Of a stretch of DNA of 64,000 nt, positions 40,062 to 49,177 are shown piece after piece (positions within the stretch are counted from its first letter, which is position 1; the number at the start of each line of letters is the position of its first letter). The translations under genes and the position numbers were made by a program. The DNA comes from Nonomuraea sp. NEAU-A123 (GTDB taxonomy: Bacteria > Actinomycetota > Actinomycetes > Streptosporangiales > Streptosporangiaceae), in contig NZ_JAHFZZ010000028.1 in assembly GCF_018603905.1 (NCBI RefSeq), forward strand, positions 1 through 64,000, written 5' to 3'. The notes beneath the pieces are model-generated. The model did no database searches. It saw only the letters and a list, made by a program, of their open reading frames with translations, and was not told the DNA's origin.

Positions 40062-41116
40062 CAGCGGTAGAGGACCGTCAGCAGGTCGGCGCCCAGGCGT
40101 TCGATCGCTTCGGCGTCAAGCTGGTAGTAGACCACCGCGCCCCGCCGGTACACGTGCACCAGCTCGGCCTCCCTGAGCTGGCGTAGGTGCCGCGACACCT
40201 GTGGCGCGGTCATGCCCAGTTGGTTGGCGAGCTCGGCCGTGGCCACCGGGTTGCGCAGGATGGCGTAGCAGAGCCTGAGCCGGGTCGGGTGCTGGAGCAC
40301 GGCCAGCCGATGCCGGGCGGTCTCCAGCGACAGCCCGGCGGAGGTGCCGACGCCGTACTGGATGACGACGGGGTAGCCCGGGTAGTGCTTGACCACGAAG
40401 TGCGGCCGGCCGTACAGGCTGGGTACGAGCAGGCAGGGCCGGTCGGCGCCGATGCGGGCGGTGGCGTTGTAGAGCTTGTCCAGGATGATCCTGCGCCCGC
40501 CCTCGACGGCTGTGGCGGTGGGGAAGTCGGCGATCGCCAGGGGGCCGCGCACGGCGATCGCCCGCTCGCGCACGGCGGCCTCGGCGGTCAGCGCCGTCCG
40601 CAGCCCCGGCCAGTCCGCCTCGAACGCCGCGGCGGCGAAGTCCGCCAGGAAGCCGGTCAGCTCGCGCCGGAAGCCGTGGGGGTCGTCGTGTACCCGGGTG
40701 CCCAGCTCCACCCTGCTGGAGGAGATCAGCCTGAGGCGCTGGAGCACGTTGTCGCCGACGCCGGCGCCGTTCTTGCCGATGAGCGCCTGGAAGGTCATCG
40801 CGGTGAAGTCGCCGATCGGCAGCGCCTCGATCTCGGCCAGCTCGTCTTCGAGCGTCCTGGACCGGCCGGCGGACAGCGGCAGCAGGTAGCGGGCCCGGAA
40901 TGCGCTCCACAGCGGCGCCCACGCCGTCGCCCTGGCCAGCAGGACCTCGTCGGCCTCCGTGTGGACCCTGGCCACCCAGCGGGCCGCCGCGGGGTGGTGC
41001 CCCGGCTCGTCGAGCACGTGCAGACAGGCGCAGAGCTCGGCCAGCGGGGAGACGCGGACGGTGATCGGGGCCGAGTCAGCGGAGGACAGGAGGAGCGTGA
41101 CGGGCACCCTGTACAT
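40061..41116 (-). CDS. ArsR-type winged-helix regulator with large N-terminal domain
   Basis: The ATG at 41116 (MYRVPVTLLLSSADSAPITVRVSPL) gives 351 residues; an upstream start at 41188 would run past the palindrome at 41149. The first 260 residues form a helical domain of the kind (DUF5937-like) found in actinobacterial regulators. The C-terminal 90 residues are an ArsR winged helix: HRLAVLQHPTRLRLCYAILRNPVATAELANQLGMTAPQVSRHLRQLREAELVHVYRRG. It is divergent from the hydrolase-tctCBA operon, which it probably controls. Confidence 0.75.
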   Translation of the reverse strand: MYRVPVTLLLSSADSAPITVRVSPLAELCACLHVLDEPGHHPAAARWVARVHTEADEVLLARATAWAPLWSAFRARYLLPLSAGRSRTLEDELAEIEALPIGDFTAMTFQALIGKNGAGVGDNVLQRLRLISSSRVELGTRVHDDPHGFRRELTGFLADFAAAAFEADWPGLRTALTAEAAVRERAIAVRGPLAIADFPTATAVEGGRRIILDKLYNATARIGADRPCLLVPSLYGRPHFVVKHYPGYPVVIQYGVGTSAGLSLETARHRLAVLQHPTRLRLCYAILRNPVATAELANQLGMTAPQVSRHLRQLREAELVHVYRRGAVVYYQLDAEAIERLGADLLTVLYR

Positions 41117-41148
41117 TACCGCGTTGGCGACAATCTCCTTGTCCGAAA

Positions 41149-41164
41149 CTGGATATATGTCCAG
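41149..41164. promoter_or_regulatory. CTGGATATATGTCCAG palindrome before the hydrolase-tct operon
   Basis: The 16-bp near-palindrome has CTGGA/TCCAG arms and one mismatched pair inside. It lies between the divergent starts at 41116 and 41176, and its centre TATATG could be the -10 box of the operon. The ArsR-type product is the likely binder. Confidence 0.6.
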
Positions 41165-41175
41165 GCTGTGGCGCC

Positions 41176-42030
41176 ATGGCCAAGGCACTACACGAAGACG
41201 GCGGAGTAAAGCACCCCACGGAGTTCTACTTCAGCGGCTCCACCACGATCTTCGCCTCCCGATATGACCAGCGCTTCTCCTACTGCCTCTACGTGCCGAC
41301 GGCCCATTCGCCCGACGGCCCGCCGGTGCCGCTCGCCGTGCTGCAGCACGGGACGGGACGGCGCGGGCCGCAGTACCGCGACAACCTCGCCGAGTGGGGT
41401 GAGCGGCAGGGCTGCCTGGTCCTGGCGCCGCTCTTCCCTGCGGGCATCGAGGACGCGGAGGACCTGCACGGCTTCAAGTTCATCCACTACCGCGGGATCC
41501 GCTTCGACCATGTGCTGCTGGCGATGGTCGAGGAGGTCGGCGAGCGCTTCAACGTCGACACCGAGCGGTTCCTCCTGCACGGCTTCTCCGGCGGCGGTCA
41601 GTTCGCCCATCGGTTCGCCTACCTGCATCCGGACCGGTTGTCTGGAGTGTCAATTGGTGCACCAGGGCGGATATCGTACATCGATTGGGACAGCCCGTGG
41701 TGGATCGGGCTCAAGGGGTTCGAGGAGGAGTTCGGCCAGCCGCCCAGGATCGAAGAGCTCGGGGCGGTGCCGGTGCAGATGGTCGTGGGTGCCGAGGACG
41801 TCGAGACCTGGGAGATCAACAACCAGGGCGACGCCAACTGGATGGACGGCGCCGACGCCTACGGGACCACCCGTGTCGAACGGCTGGCGGCGCTGCGTGA
41901 CAACTTCGCCGCGCACGGCATCAGCGTCAGGTTCGACGTCGTGCCAGGCGTCGCGCACCAGCCGATGAGCGTGCTGGAGCCGGTCAAGGACTTCTTCACC
42001 TCGATCCTCACCCCCCGGGAGAACTCATGA
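41176..42030 (+). CDS. Alpha/beta hydrolase
   Basis: The 284-residue protein has the alpha/beta-hydrolase pattern: an oxyanion region AVLQHGTGRRGPQYRDNL, the nucleophile elbow HGFSGGGQFAHRFAYLHPDRL (Ser in GFSGG), and a late His in VPGVAHQPMSV. Its start lies 12 bp after the palindrome. It overlaps tctC by 4 bp and heads the hydrolase-tctC-tctB-tctA operon, so its product may be a carboxylate taken up or released by that transporter. Confidence 0.8.
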   Translation: MAKALHEDGGVKHPTEFYFSGSTTIFASRYDQRFSYCLYVPTAHSPDGPPVPLAVLQHGTGRRGPQYRDNLAEWGERQGCLVLAPLFPAGIEDAEDLHGFKFIHYRGIRFDHVLLAMVEEVGERFNVDTERFLLHGFSGGGQFAHRFAYLHPDRLSGVSIGAPGRISYIDWDSPWWIGLKGFEEEFGQPPRIEELGAVPVQMVVGAEDVETWEINNQGDANWMDGADAYGTTRVERLAALRDNFAAHGISVRFDVVPGVAHQPMSVLEPVKDFFTSILTPRENS

Positions 42031-43010
42031 AGATCATTGTCGCCGCCGCCGCCCTGACGGTCCTGGCCACCGGTTGCGCGGTCGGCGAGAGCGCCGAGGC
42101 GGGCGCCGAATACCCGAGCAAGCCACTGACGATCATGGCGCCGGGCAGCCCCGGCGGCGGCTGGGACACCCGTGCCCGCGGCATCGCCGGCGCGCTCAGC
42201 CAGTGCAAGATCACCACGGCGAAGGCCACGGTCGTCAACGTCCCCGGCGCGGGCGGCACGATCGGGCTGGCCCAGTTCGCCAAGAGCAAGGGCGACCCCT
42301 ACCAGCTCATGGTCATGGACAGCGCGACCATGCTCGGCGGCATCGTCAACAACCACTCGCCCGTCGACCTGACCACGCTCACCCCGATCGCGGGGCTGAG
42401 CAGGGGGCCGAGCGCGATCGTGGTGCCGAAGTCGGCGCCGTACGAAGACCTGAAGTCCCTGCTCGCCGCGATGAAGAAGGACCCGCACGGCGTCAAGTGG
42501 ACCGGCGGCTCGCTCGGCGGCCCCGGGCAGATGACGGTGGCGGGACTGGCCAAGGGCCAGGGCATCGACGCCAAGCAGGTCAACTACGTGCCCACGGCGG
42601 GCGGCGGCGAGTCGATGAACCTGCTGCTCAGCGGTGCCGCCACGGCGGGCATCGACACCGTCGCCGAGCTCCGCGCGCAGCTCCAGGCCGGAGAGCTCAG
42701 GGCGCTCGCGGTGGACGGCGACAAGCGGATCGAGGGCATCGACGCGCCGACGCTGAAGGAGCTCGGGCTGTCGGACCAGGCCATCTCCACGATGGCCGGC
42801 GTGCTCGCCCCGGCGGGGCTGTCGGCCGAGCAGCAGCAGGACATCGTCAAGATGGTCGACAAGATGCGGCAGACGTCGTGCTGGCAGCAGGTGCTCAAGC
42901 AGAACAACTGGGTCGACGCCTGGACCCCGGGCGACTCGTTCAAGCAGGTGCTCACCGAGCAGCGCGGTCAGATCACCACCATCCTCGGCGAACTGGGACT
43001 GGGCAAGTGA
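42027..43010 (+). CDS. tctC: Tripartite tricarboxylate transporter, substrate-binding protein
   Basis: The 327-residue protein starts MKIIVAAAALTVLATGCAVGE, a lipobox at Cys17, so the binding protein is a lipoprotein. The family pattern follows: YPSKPLTIMAPGSPGGGWDTRAR, PGAGGTIGLAQFA, HGVKWTGGSLGGPGQMTVAG and LLLSGAATAGIDTVAELRAQL. It delivers a carboxylate to TctA/TctB. It overlaps the hydrolase stop and the tctB start. Confidence 0.88.
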   Translation: MKIIVAAAALTVLATGCAVGESAEAGAEYPSKPLTIMAPGSPGGGWDTRARGIAGALSQCKITTAKATVVNVPGAGGTIGLAQFAKSKGDPYQLMVMDSATMLGGIVNNHSPVDLTTLTPIAGLSRGPSAIVVPKSAPYEDLKSLLAAMKKDPHGVKWTGGSLGGPGQMTVAGLAKGQGIDAKQVNYVPTAGGGESMNLLLSGAATAGIDTVAELRAQLQAGELRALAVDGDKRIEGIDAPTLKELGLSDQAISTMAGVLAPAGLSAEQQQDIVKMVDKMRQTSCWQQVLKQNNWVDAWTPGDSFKQVLTEQRGQITTILGELGLGK

Positions 43011-43459
43011 GCACCCGGCTCGTGTCGGCCGGGTTCCTGGCGGTCGCGCTGGTCGTTGTGGCGCAGGCGTTCATGATCCCCGACGGCGGCGGTTACCAGG
43101 CCGTCGGGCCCCGGGCCTTTCCGCTCCTGGTCGGCATCGGCATGGCGGTGGTGGCCGTGATCGGGGTGGTGCAGGCGTTCCGCGATCCGGTGACCAGCGA
43201 GGGCGAGGACGAGGGCGTGCACTGGCGTCCCGTGCTGCTCCTCATCGGCACGCTCGCTCTGTACGCGGTCCTGCTCGTGCCCGTGGGCTACTGGCAGGCC
43301 ACCACGCTGTTCTTCGTCGCGGTCGCCCGGGTGCTCGGCAGTCGCAAGCTGGTCCGCGACCTGGTCGTGGGCCTGCTGCTGGCGCTGGCCACGTACCTGC
43401 TGTTCGACCGGGTGCTGGGCATCACGCTGCCGCCCGGCCTGATCAGATTGGCGATCTGA
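43007..43459 (+). CDS. tctB: Tripartite tricarboxylate transporter, small membrane subunit
   Basis: The GTG at 43007 overlaps the tctC stop as GTGA. The 150-residue protein has four predicted membrane helices, with the conserved GPRAFPLLVGIGMAVVAVIGVVQAF and GYWQATTLFFVAVARVLGSRKLVRDLVVG. TctB is the small subunit that partners TctA. It ends 1 bp before tctA. Confidence 0.85.
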   Translation: MSTRLVSAGFLAVALVVVAQAFMIPDGGGYQAVGPRAFPLLVGIGMAVVAVIGVVQAFRDPVTSEGEDEGVHWRPVLLLIGTLALYAVLLVPVGYWQATTLFFVAVARVLGSRKLVRDLVVGLLLALATYLLFDRVLGITLPPGLIRLAI

Positions 43460-43460
43460 G

Positions 43461-44966
43461 ATGAGCGTACTGGGCCACCTGCTCGACGGCTTCGCGCACG
43501 CGCTCACCCTGCAGAACCTGCTGCTCGGCCTGCTGGGCGTCACCGTCGGCACGCTCGTCGGCGTGCTGCCGGGCCTCGGCCCGGCCACGACGATCGCGCT
43601 GCTGCTGCCGCTGACCATGGTGTTCGACCCGGTGGGCGCGTTCGTGATGTTCGCCGGCATCTACTACGGCGGCATGTACGGCGGCAGCACCACCGCGATC
43701 CTGCTCAACATCCCCGGCGAGACGGCGTCGATCCCCACCACGATCGAGGGCTACCCGATGGCGCGGAAGGGCCGGGCCGGGGCCGCGCTGGCCACGGCGG
43801 CCATCGGCTCGTTCGTCGCGGGCACGATCTCCACCGTGGTGATCACGTTCCTGGCGCCCGGTATGTCGGCCATCGCCAAGTCCATCCAGCCCGCCGAGTA
43901 CTTCTCGATCATGGTGCTCGCGTTCGTCACCGTCACCTCGCTCATGGGCGACTCGATCGTGCGCGGCATGTCCAGCCTCTTCCTCGGGCTGGCGATCGGC
44001 ATGGTGGGCATCGACCAGATGACCGGCCAGCCGCGCCTGGCCTTCGGCGTCCCCGAGCTGTACGAGGGGCTGCCGGTCGTGGCGCTGGCCGTGGGCCTGT
44101 TCGCCGTGGCCGAGGCGGTCGCCACCGCGGCCCGGCGGAACCGGCAGGAGCAGGCGCCGGTGAAGGTGACCGGGCGCATCGGCATGACCCGCGACGACTG
44201 GCGCCGCTCCTGGCGGCCATGGCTGCGCGGCACCGCGTTCGGCCTGCCGATCGGCTCGCTGCCCGCGGGCGGCGCCGAGCTGCCGACGTTCCTCAGCTAC
44301 AACGTCGAGAAGCGGCTGGCGAAGAACCCGGAGGAGTTCGGCCACGGCGCCATCGAGGGTGTGGCGGGGCCCGAGGCGGCCAACAACGCGGCGTTCTCCG
44401 GCGTGCTGGTGCCGCTGCTCACGCTCGGCATCCCGACGTCGGCCACGGCCAGCATGCTGCTGATCGCCTTCCAGATCTACAACGTGCAGCCCGGACCGCA
44501 GCTCTTCGACCAGCAGCCGGTGCTCGTGTGGACGCTGATCGCCAGCCTCTACATCGGCAACGTGATGCTGCTGGTGCTGAACCTGCCGCTGATCCGGCTG
44601 TGGGTGAAGCTGCTGAGCGTGCCCGCCGCGCTGCTGACGGCGGCGATCCTGACGTTCGCGACGCTGGGCGTCTACGCCACCTCGCAGAGCGTGTTCGAGA
44701 TCCTGGTGGCGTACGGGTTCGGGCTGGTGGGGTTCGTGCTGCGGCGGACCGGCTATCCGGTGGCGCCGCTGATCCTCGGGGCGGTGCTCGGGCCGCTGAT
44801 GGAGGTGCAGTTCCGGCGGGCGCTGGCCTTCAGTGAAGGGGATCCGGCGGTGTTCTTCACCCGGCCCGTGTCGCTGGCCATCCTGGTGATCGCCGCCGCC
44901 TGCCTGATCGGGCCCGTGGTGCTCCGCCACCGCGGCAAGATCAGGATGCCCGCGGCGATGGACTGA
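43461..44966 (+). CDS. tctA: Tripartite tricarboxylate transporter, large membrane subunit
   Basis: The 501-residue protein has about twelve membrane helices and the family motifs GVTVGTLVGVLPGLGPATTIALLLPL, GIYYGGMYGGSTTAILLNIPGE and LLTLGIPTSATASMLLIAF. TctA forms the channel of the sodium-coupled uptake system. The hydrolase and ArsR-type regulator next to it suggest a carboxylate that comes from ester or amide cleavage; the substrate is unknown. Confidence 0.92.
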   Translation: MSVLGHLLDGFAHALTLQNLLLGLLGVTVGTLVGVLPGLGPATTIALLLPLTMVFDPVGAFVMFAGIYYGGMYGGSTTAILLNIPGETASIPTTIEGYPMARKGRAGAALATAAIGSFVAGTISTVVITFLAPGMSAIAKSIQPAEYFSIMVLAFVTVTSLMGDSIVRGMSSLFLGLAIGMVGIDQMTGQPRLAFGVPELYEGLPVVALAVGLFAVAEAVATAARRNRQEQAPVKVTGRIGMTRDDWRRSWRPWLRGTAFGLPIGSLPAGGAELPTFLSYNVEKRLAKNPEEFGHGAIEGVAGPEAANNAAFSGVLVPLLTLGIPTSATASMLLIAFQIYNVQPGPQLFDQQPVLVWTLIASLYIGNVMLLVLNLPLIRLWVKLLSVPAALLTAAILTFATLGVYATSQSVFEILVAYGFGLVGFVLRRTGYPVAPLILGAVLGPLMEVQFRRALAFSEGDPAVFFTRPVSLAILVIAAACLIGPVVLRHRGKIRMPAAMD

Positions 44967-44970
44967 CGCG

Positions 44971-45013
44971 AAAAGGACGGCTCCCCCCGCCAGTGGCGGA
45001 GGGAGCCGTCTTT
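44971..45013. terminator. Bidirectional terminator between tctA and proS
   Basis: GACGGCTCCC (44976-44985) pairs with GGGAGCCGTC (45001-45010), and the inner CCGCC/GGCGG extends the stem to an AGT loop. AAAA precedes and TTT follows, so a U tract is present on both strands. It sits between two convergent genes. Confidence 0.92.
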
Positions 45014-45017
45014 CGCG

Positions 45018-46760
45018 CTATGAGCAGGCGGCCAGCACGCGGTCGGCGGCCGTGTCGAGGGGGATCTCCTCCTTGGTGCCCGTGACGCGGTCACGGAGCT
45101 CGACCACACCCTGGGCCAGCCCGCGGCCGACGACCACGATCGTGGGCAGCCCGAGCAGCTCGGCGTCCTTGAACTTGACCCCCGGCGAGACCCCGGTCCG
45201 GTCGTCGACGAGGACGCGGAGCCCGCGTGCCTCCAGGTCGGCGGCCAGCTCGAGGGCCGCCTCGATCTGGTTGTCCTTGCCCGTGCCCACGATGTGCACG
45301 TCGGCGGGCGCGACCTCGCGCGGCCAGACCAGCCCGAGCTCGTCGTGGGCCTGCTCGGCGATGACCGCCACGGCCCGTGAGACGCCGATGCCGTAGGAGC
45401 CCATCGTGATGCGGATCGGCTTGCCGTCCGGGCCCAGGGCGTCGAGCCCGGCCGCGTCGGCGTATTTACGGCCGAGCTGGAAGATGTGCCCGATCTCGAT
45501 GCCGCGGTCGATGGACAGCGGCGAGCCGCAGCGGGGGCAGGGATCTCCGGCGCGCACCTCGGCGGCCTCGATCGTGCCGTCGGGGATGAAGTCACGGCCC
45601 GCGACCACCCCGGCGGCGTGCTTGCCGCGCTCGTTGGCGCCGGTCACCCAGGAGCTGCCGGTGACCACGCGGGGGTCGACGAGATAGCGGATGCCGAGCT
45701 CGCGCAGGACCTGCGACCCGATGTAACCACGCACCAGGCCGGGGTGCTTGGCGAAGTCCTCGGCCTCGAAGATGGCGGGCTCGCCGGGGGCCAGCGCGGC
45801 CTCCAGGCGCTTGAAGTCGACCTCGCGGTCGCCGGGCACGCCCACGATCAGCGTCTCGACCTTGTCGGAGCCGGGCGTGGTGACCTTGACGACGACGTTC
45901 TTCAGCGTTTCGGCGGCGGTGATCGACAGGCCGTGGTGCTCGTTGACGAACGACACCAGTGACTCGATGGTCGGGGTGTCGGGGGTGTCGAGGACGCGCT
46001 GCGGCTCCAGCCCGTCGAGGGCACGGACCGGGGGCGCGGTCGTGGTGACGGCCTCGGCGTTGGCCGCGTAGCCGCAGGAGTGGCAGGCGACGAAGGTGTC
46101 CTCGCCGGTGGGCGTGGGCGCCAGGAACTCCTCGGAGGCCGAGCCGCCCATCGCGCCCGACGTGGCGAACACGATCTTGTAGCTGATGCCGAGCCGGTCG
46201 AAGGTCCGGATGTAGGTCTCGCGGTGCTGCTCGTAGGAGTGCTTGAGCCCGTCGTCGTCGAGGTCGAAGGAGTAGGAGTCCTTCATCAGGAACTCGCGGC
46301 CGCGCAGGATGCCCGCGCGGGGCCTGGCCTCGTCGCGGTACTTCGTCTGGATCTGGTAGAGCGTGACCGGATAGTCCTTGTACGAGGAGTATTCGCCCTT
46401 GACCATGTCGGCGAAGAGCTCCTCGTGCGTGGGGCCGAGCAGGTAGTCGGCGCCCTTGCGGTCCTTGAGCCGGAAGAGCGTGTCACCGTATTCGGTCCAG
46501 CGGCCGGTGGACTCGTAGTATTCGCGCGGCAGCAGGGCGGGGAACAGCACCTCCTGGCCGCCCATCCGGTTCATCTCCTCGCGGACGACCCTGGCGACGT
46601 TCTCCATCACCATCTTGCCGAGGGGCAGCCATGAGTAGATGCCGGGCGCCACCCGCCGGACGTAACCGGCGCGGACCAGGAGCTTGTGGCTCGGCACTTC
46701 CGCGTCTGCCGGGTCGTCCCGCAGGGTGCGAAGAAACAACGACGACATGCGCAGCAACAC
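45018..46760 (-). CDS. proS: Prolyl-tRNA synthetase, bacterial type
   Basis: The 580-residue class II synthetase starts VLLRMSSLFLRTLRDDPADAEVPSHKLLVRAGY, the normal start in actinomycetes, with AAGGAG upstream of the GTG. Motif 1 is in QEVLFPALLPREYYESTGRW, motif 2 in QIQTKYRDEARPRAGILRGREFLMKDSYSF, and motif 3 in ITMGSYGIGVSRAVAVIAEQ. The editing insertion between motifs 2 and 3 is present, and an anticodon-binding domain follows. Confidence 0.96.
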   Translation of the reverse strand: MLLRMSSLFLRTLRDDPADAEVPSHKLLVRAGYVRRVAPGIYSWLPLGKMVMENVARVVREEMNRMGGQEVLFPALLPREYYESTGRWTEYGDTLFRLKDRKGADYLLGPTHEELFADMVKGEYSSYKDYPVTLYQIQTKYRDEARPRAGILRGREFLMKDSYSFDLDDDGLKHSYEQHRETYIRTFDRLGISYKIVFATSGAMGGSASEEFLAPTPTGEDTFVACHSCGYAANAEAVTTTAPPVRALDGLEPQRVLDTPDTPTIESLVSFVNEHHGLSITAAETLKNVVVKVTTPGSDKVETLIVGVPGDREVDFKRLEAALAPGEPAIFEAEDFAKHPGLVRGYIGSQVLRELGIRYLVDPRVVTGSSWVTGANERGKHAAGVVAGRDFIPDGTIEAAEVRAGDPCPRCGSPLSIDRGIEIGHIFQLGRKYADAAGLDALGPDGKPIRITMGSYGIGVSRAVAVIAEQAHDELGLVWPREVAPADVHIVGTGKDNQIEAALELAADLEARGLRVLVDDRTGVSPGVKFKDAELLGLPTIVVVGRGLAQGVVELRDRVTGTKEEIPLDTAADRVLAACS

Positions 46761-46831
46761 GGCTACTCCTTGGTGGGGCCCGGATATGGAGGACTACAGG
46801 CTATCGACTCGGAGCAACCTACCGCGCGGCC

Positions 46832-47512
46832 TTATCCGGCGATGGAGATCCAGCCGGCCAGCGCGCCGGTCACCCCGACCGCGAACAGGGCGGTCAGGAC
46901 CGCCGCCAGCGCCAGCGCGCGCACCCGGCCCGCCATGCTCCTGCGCAGCGCCAGCACCAGCACGACGGACAGGACGCCGATCGCGATCGCGGGGCCTGGC
47001 CAGAACGCGGGCTCGCTGTTGATGAAGCCGGGCGTCGCGCGGTCGACCGTGTCGGCGAGCAGCAGGGCGCCGACGACACCGGCGGCGACATCGCCCCAGA
47101 TGTCCGTCCTGCTCGTCACGTAGGCGAGCAGGCCCACCCCGACCAGCAGGACGAGCGCCCAGTTCAACCCGGCCGCCGGCCCATCGGCGACGGCGCCCAG
47201 GTCGGTCTGGCCGCGCAACAGGCTGCCGCCCGTCGCCGCGACGATCATGGACAGAGCGGCCAGGAACGTGGCGAGCAGCGCCCACCCGAAGCCCGCCGCG
47301 CTCGCCCCGACGACCAGCGCGAGGGCCAAGTACATGTAGGGGTCGTAGAGCTGGCCGAGCCACTGGGGCACCCGGCCGGCGGCGAGTATGCCGATGAGGC
47401 CGACGGCCACCCCACCCACGAAGGCCGCCACTACGTGTCGCTCGATGCCGCGTTGCCGCCGGTCGTATGCGGCGAACTCGGCATAGTCGAGTGCTGTCTC
47501 TTTCATCCCCAT
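46832..47512 (-). CDS. Multipass membrane protein, unknown
   Basis: The 226-residue protein has a soluble start (MGMKETALDYAEFAAYDRRQRGIERHV) followed by about seven hydrophobic segments. It has no motif I recognise. AAGGAG lies 10 bp before the ATG. An internal start at 47506 is also possible. It is divergent from the acyl-CoA dehydrogenase gene at 47638, and the operator in that gap might affect both genes. Confidence 0.65.
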   Translation of the reverse strand: MGMKETALDYAEFAAYDRRQRGIERHVVAAFVGGVAVGLIGILAAGRVPQWLGQLYDPYMYLALALVVGASAAGFGWALLATFLAALSMIVAATGGSLLRGQTDLGAVADGPAAGLNWALVLLVGVGLLAYVTSRTDIWGDVAAGVVGALLLADTVDRATPGFINSEPAFWPGPAIAIGVLSVVLVLALRRSMAGRVRALALAAVLTALFAVGVTGALAGWISIAG

Positions 47513-47609
47513 TCCCCGGTCACTCCTTCCCCGGAAACCTTTAGGAATGACTTACCTCCACATTATGTGGACAGCTAGAAAAGGCAAATTTCGGACAACC
47601 TTATACAAT

Positions 47610-47623
47610 CAAGCAATCGCTTG
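47610..47623. promoter_or_regulatory. CAAGC-N4-GCTTG operator, site 1
   Basis: CAAGC-AATC-GCTTG lies just upstream of a TACACT -10 box (47626-47631), whose end is 6 bp from the GTG at 47638. A repressor bound here would block transcription. It matches the other three sites in the window over the core AGCAATCGCTTGGT, and differs from the KstR2 consensus AnCAAGnnCTTGnT, as I recall it, at one base. Confidence 0.75.
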
Positions 47624-47637
47624 GTTACACTTGCCGG

Positions 47638-48612
47638 GTGACCGTCACAGACGAGCTGCGCGCCGTCGTCCGCGCCTATCTCGCCGACCGCCCCGCCGCG
47701 CCCTGGCCGGCGTTCGCGCGCGACCTCGGCACCGCCGGGCTCGCCATTCCCGAGGAGTACGGCGGAGCGGGCTGCGGCCCGGCCGAAACCGCGGTCGTGG
47801 CCGGAGAGCTGGGCAGGACCCTGTCCCCCTATCCCTTCCTGCAGAGCGCCGTCCTGGCCGTCGAGGCCCTCAAGGCGGGCGGCGACGAGGCGGCGATGGC
47901 CCGGCTGCTGCCCGCGCTGGCCGACGGCTCGGCGACGGCGACCGTCGTCCTGCCGGGCGACGGCGACCTGACCCTCCGGGACGGCCTGCTCACGGGCGTC
48001 GTCCCGTACGCGCTGGAGGGCGACGTGGTGCTCGCCTACGCGGACGGCCTCCTGGTCGAGGCCGTGCCCACGCGGCGTGTGGCGCACCCGACCATGGACG
48101 AGAGCCGGCCGCTGGCCGAGCTGTCCTTCGACCACGTCCAGGTACGGCCGGCGGGCGACGGCGCGGCGTGGAGCCGGGTGCGCGACCTCGGCATCGCGGC
48201 GCTGGCGGCCGAGCAGGTGGGCGGGGCCGAACGCTGCCTGGAGATGGCCGTCGAGCACGCGAAGCTGCGCCACCAGTTCGGCCGGCCGATCGGCTCTTTC
48301 CAGGCCATCAAGCACAAGCTGGCCGACCTGCTGCTGCTCGTCGAGTCGGCCAGGTCGGCGGCGTGGGCGGCGGCCGAGTCCGAGTCCTTCGCGGCGATCG
48401 CCGGGTCGTACTGCACCGAGGCGTATCTCACGGCGGCGGGCGAGAACATCCAGGTCCACGGCGGGATCGGCGTGACCTGGGAACATCCGGCGCACCGCTA
48501 CCTCAAGCGGGCCACCTCCGACGCGCAGCTCTTCTGCCCGCCACAGGCGCACCGCGAACGGCTGGCCGCCTACGTCTTCCAGGGCCCCGCCGGCGGGTCA
48601 ACCGCCCAGTAG
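47638..48612 (+). CDS. Acyl-CoA dehydrogenase, short type
   Basis: The GTG at 47638 sits where a leaderless transcript would start. The 324-residue protein is shorter than typical ACADs (about 380-400). It has IPEEYGGAGCGPAETAVVAGELGRTLSP near the start, the FAD-domain-like LRHQFGRPIGSFQAIKHKLADL, and HGGIGVTWEHPAHRYLKRA near the end. Short ACADs often form heterotetramers with a second subunit; the one at 61042 is a possible partner. An operator precedes the gene. It overlaps the convergent gene by 15 bp. Confidence 0.85.
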   Translation: MTVTDELRAVVRAYLADRPAAPWPAFARDLGTAGLAIPEEYGGAGCGPAETAVVAGELGRTLSPYPFLQSAVLAVEALKAGGDEAAMARLLPALADGSATATVVLPGDGDLTLRDGLLTGVVPYALEGDVVLAYADGLLVEAVPTRRVAHPTMDESRPLAELSFDHVQVRPAGDGAAWSRVRDLGIAALAAEQVGGAERCLEMAVEHAKLRHQFGRPIGSFQAIKHKLADLLLLVESARSAAWAAAESESFAAIAGSYCTEAYLTAAGENIQVHGGIGVTWEHPAHRYLKRATSDAQLFCPPQAHRERLAAYVFQGPAGGSTAQ

Positions 48613-49026
48613 CGTTTCCCAGGGGCGCGGGGCGTTCGTGCTGCGGGTGGTGTCGAGCGCCTCGGCCAGCCGCCAGAAGCCCGGCTTGTCGCGTACGCGC
48701 TCGCGGCCCAGCGGATCGATGGCCCGCAGCTCGAAGCGGACGCCCATCACGTCGAGCACCGCCGACCGGCTGTCGCCCGGCCCGGCGGGCCTGCCGAGCT
48801 CGTCCTCGTAGGCGGGATTGCGCACCTGCTCGGCCAGCAGCGCCGCCACCTCGGAGGCGTACGGGCCGTCGCGCCATTCGATGTGCCAGCTGTGGTCGGA
48901 GCCGCGCCACCAGGTCAGGTCCCGGCACGACTCGATGAACTCGGCCTCGGTCGCGAGGGCGGCCATCACCCGGCCGAACGCCTCGAAACCGCGCCCGCTC
49001 GTGAGCGAGAAGTCATCGGCCCGCAT
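48598..49026 (-). CDS. Conserved hypothetical protein
   Basis: The ATG at 49026 (MRADDFSLTSGRGFEAFGRVMAALATE) gives 142 residues; a start at 49086 would add 20 residues of basic sequence that looks non-coding. The chain has mixed alpha/beta composition, with WWRGSDHSWHIEWRDGPYASEVAALL and VLDVMGVRFELRAIDPLGRERVRDKPGFWRLAEAL. No family is recognised. It overlaps the convergent ACAD gene by 15 bp and is divergent from the LLM gene. Confidence 0.6.
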   Translation of the reverse strand: MRADDFSLTSGRGFEAFGRVMAALATEAEFIESCRDLTWWRGSDHSWHIEWRDGPYASEVAALLAEQVRNPAYEDELGRPAGPGDSRSAVLDVMGVRFELRAIDPLGRERVRDKPGFWRLAEALDTTRSTNAPRPWETLLGG

Positions 49027-49136
49027 ATCGGGGAGCGTGCCATCTTTCGGCCGCCTTAGCGCGTGCTTTCGCCTCACGTGCATCACTCTGATCGCGAACG
49101 CGCCCTTCCCGCAAGTCTTTGGTGCTGGTAGTCTCT

Positions 49137-49154
49137 ACCAAGCGAGCGCTTGGT
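49137..49154. promoter_or_regulatory. ACCAAGC-N4-GCTTGGT operator, site 2
   Basis: ACCAAGC-GAGC-GCTTGGT is a perfect inverted repeat with 7-bp arms. It lies 24 bp before the ATG of the monooxygenase gene at 49178, in front of its GGAGG ribosome binding site. It is the strongest dyad of the four sites in the window. Confidence 0.8.
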
Positions 49155-49177
49155 TTACTACTTTCGCCGGAGGCGCG

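Noticed and set aside
43443..44930. A 495-codon minus-strand frame opposite tctA
   Set aside because: It has a His/Gln/Arg-rich shadow composition, and tctA on the other strand has clear family motifs.
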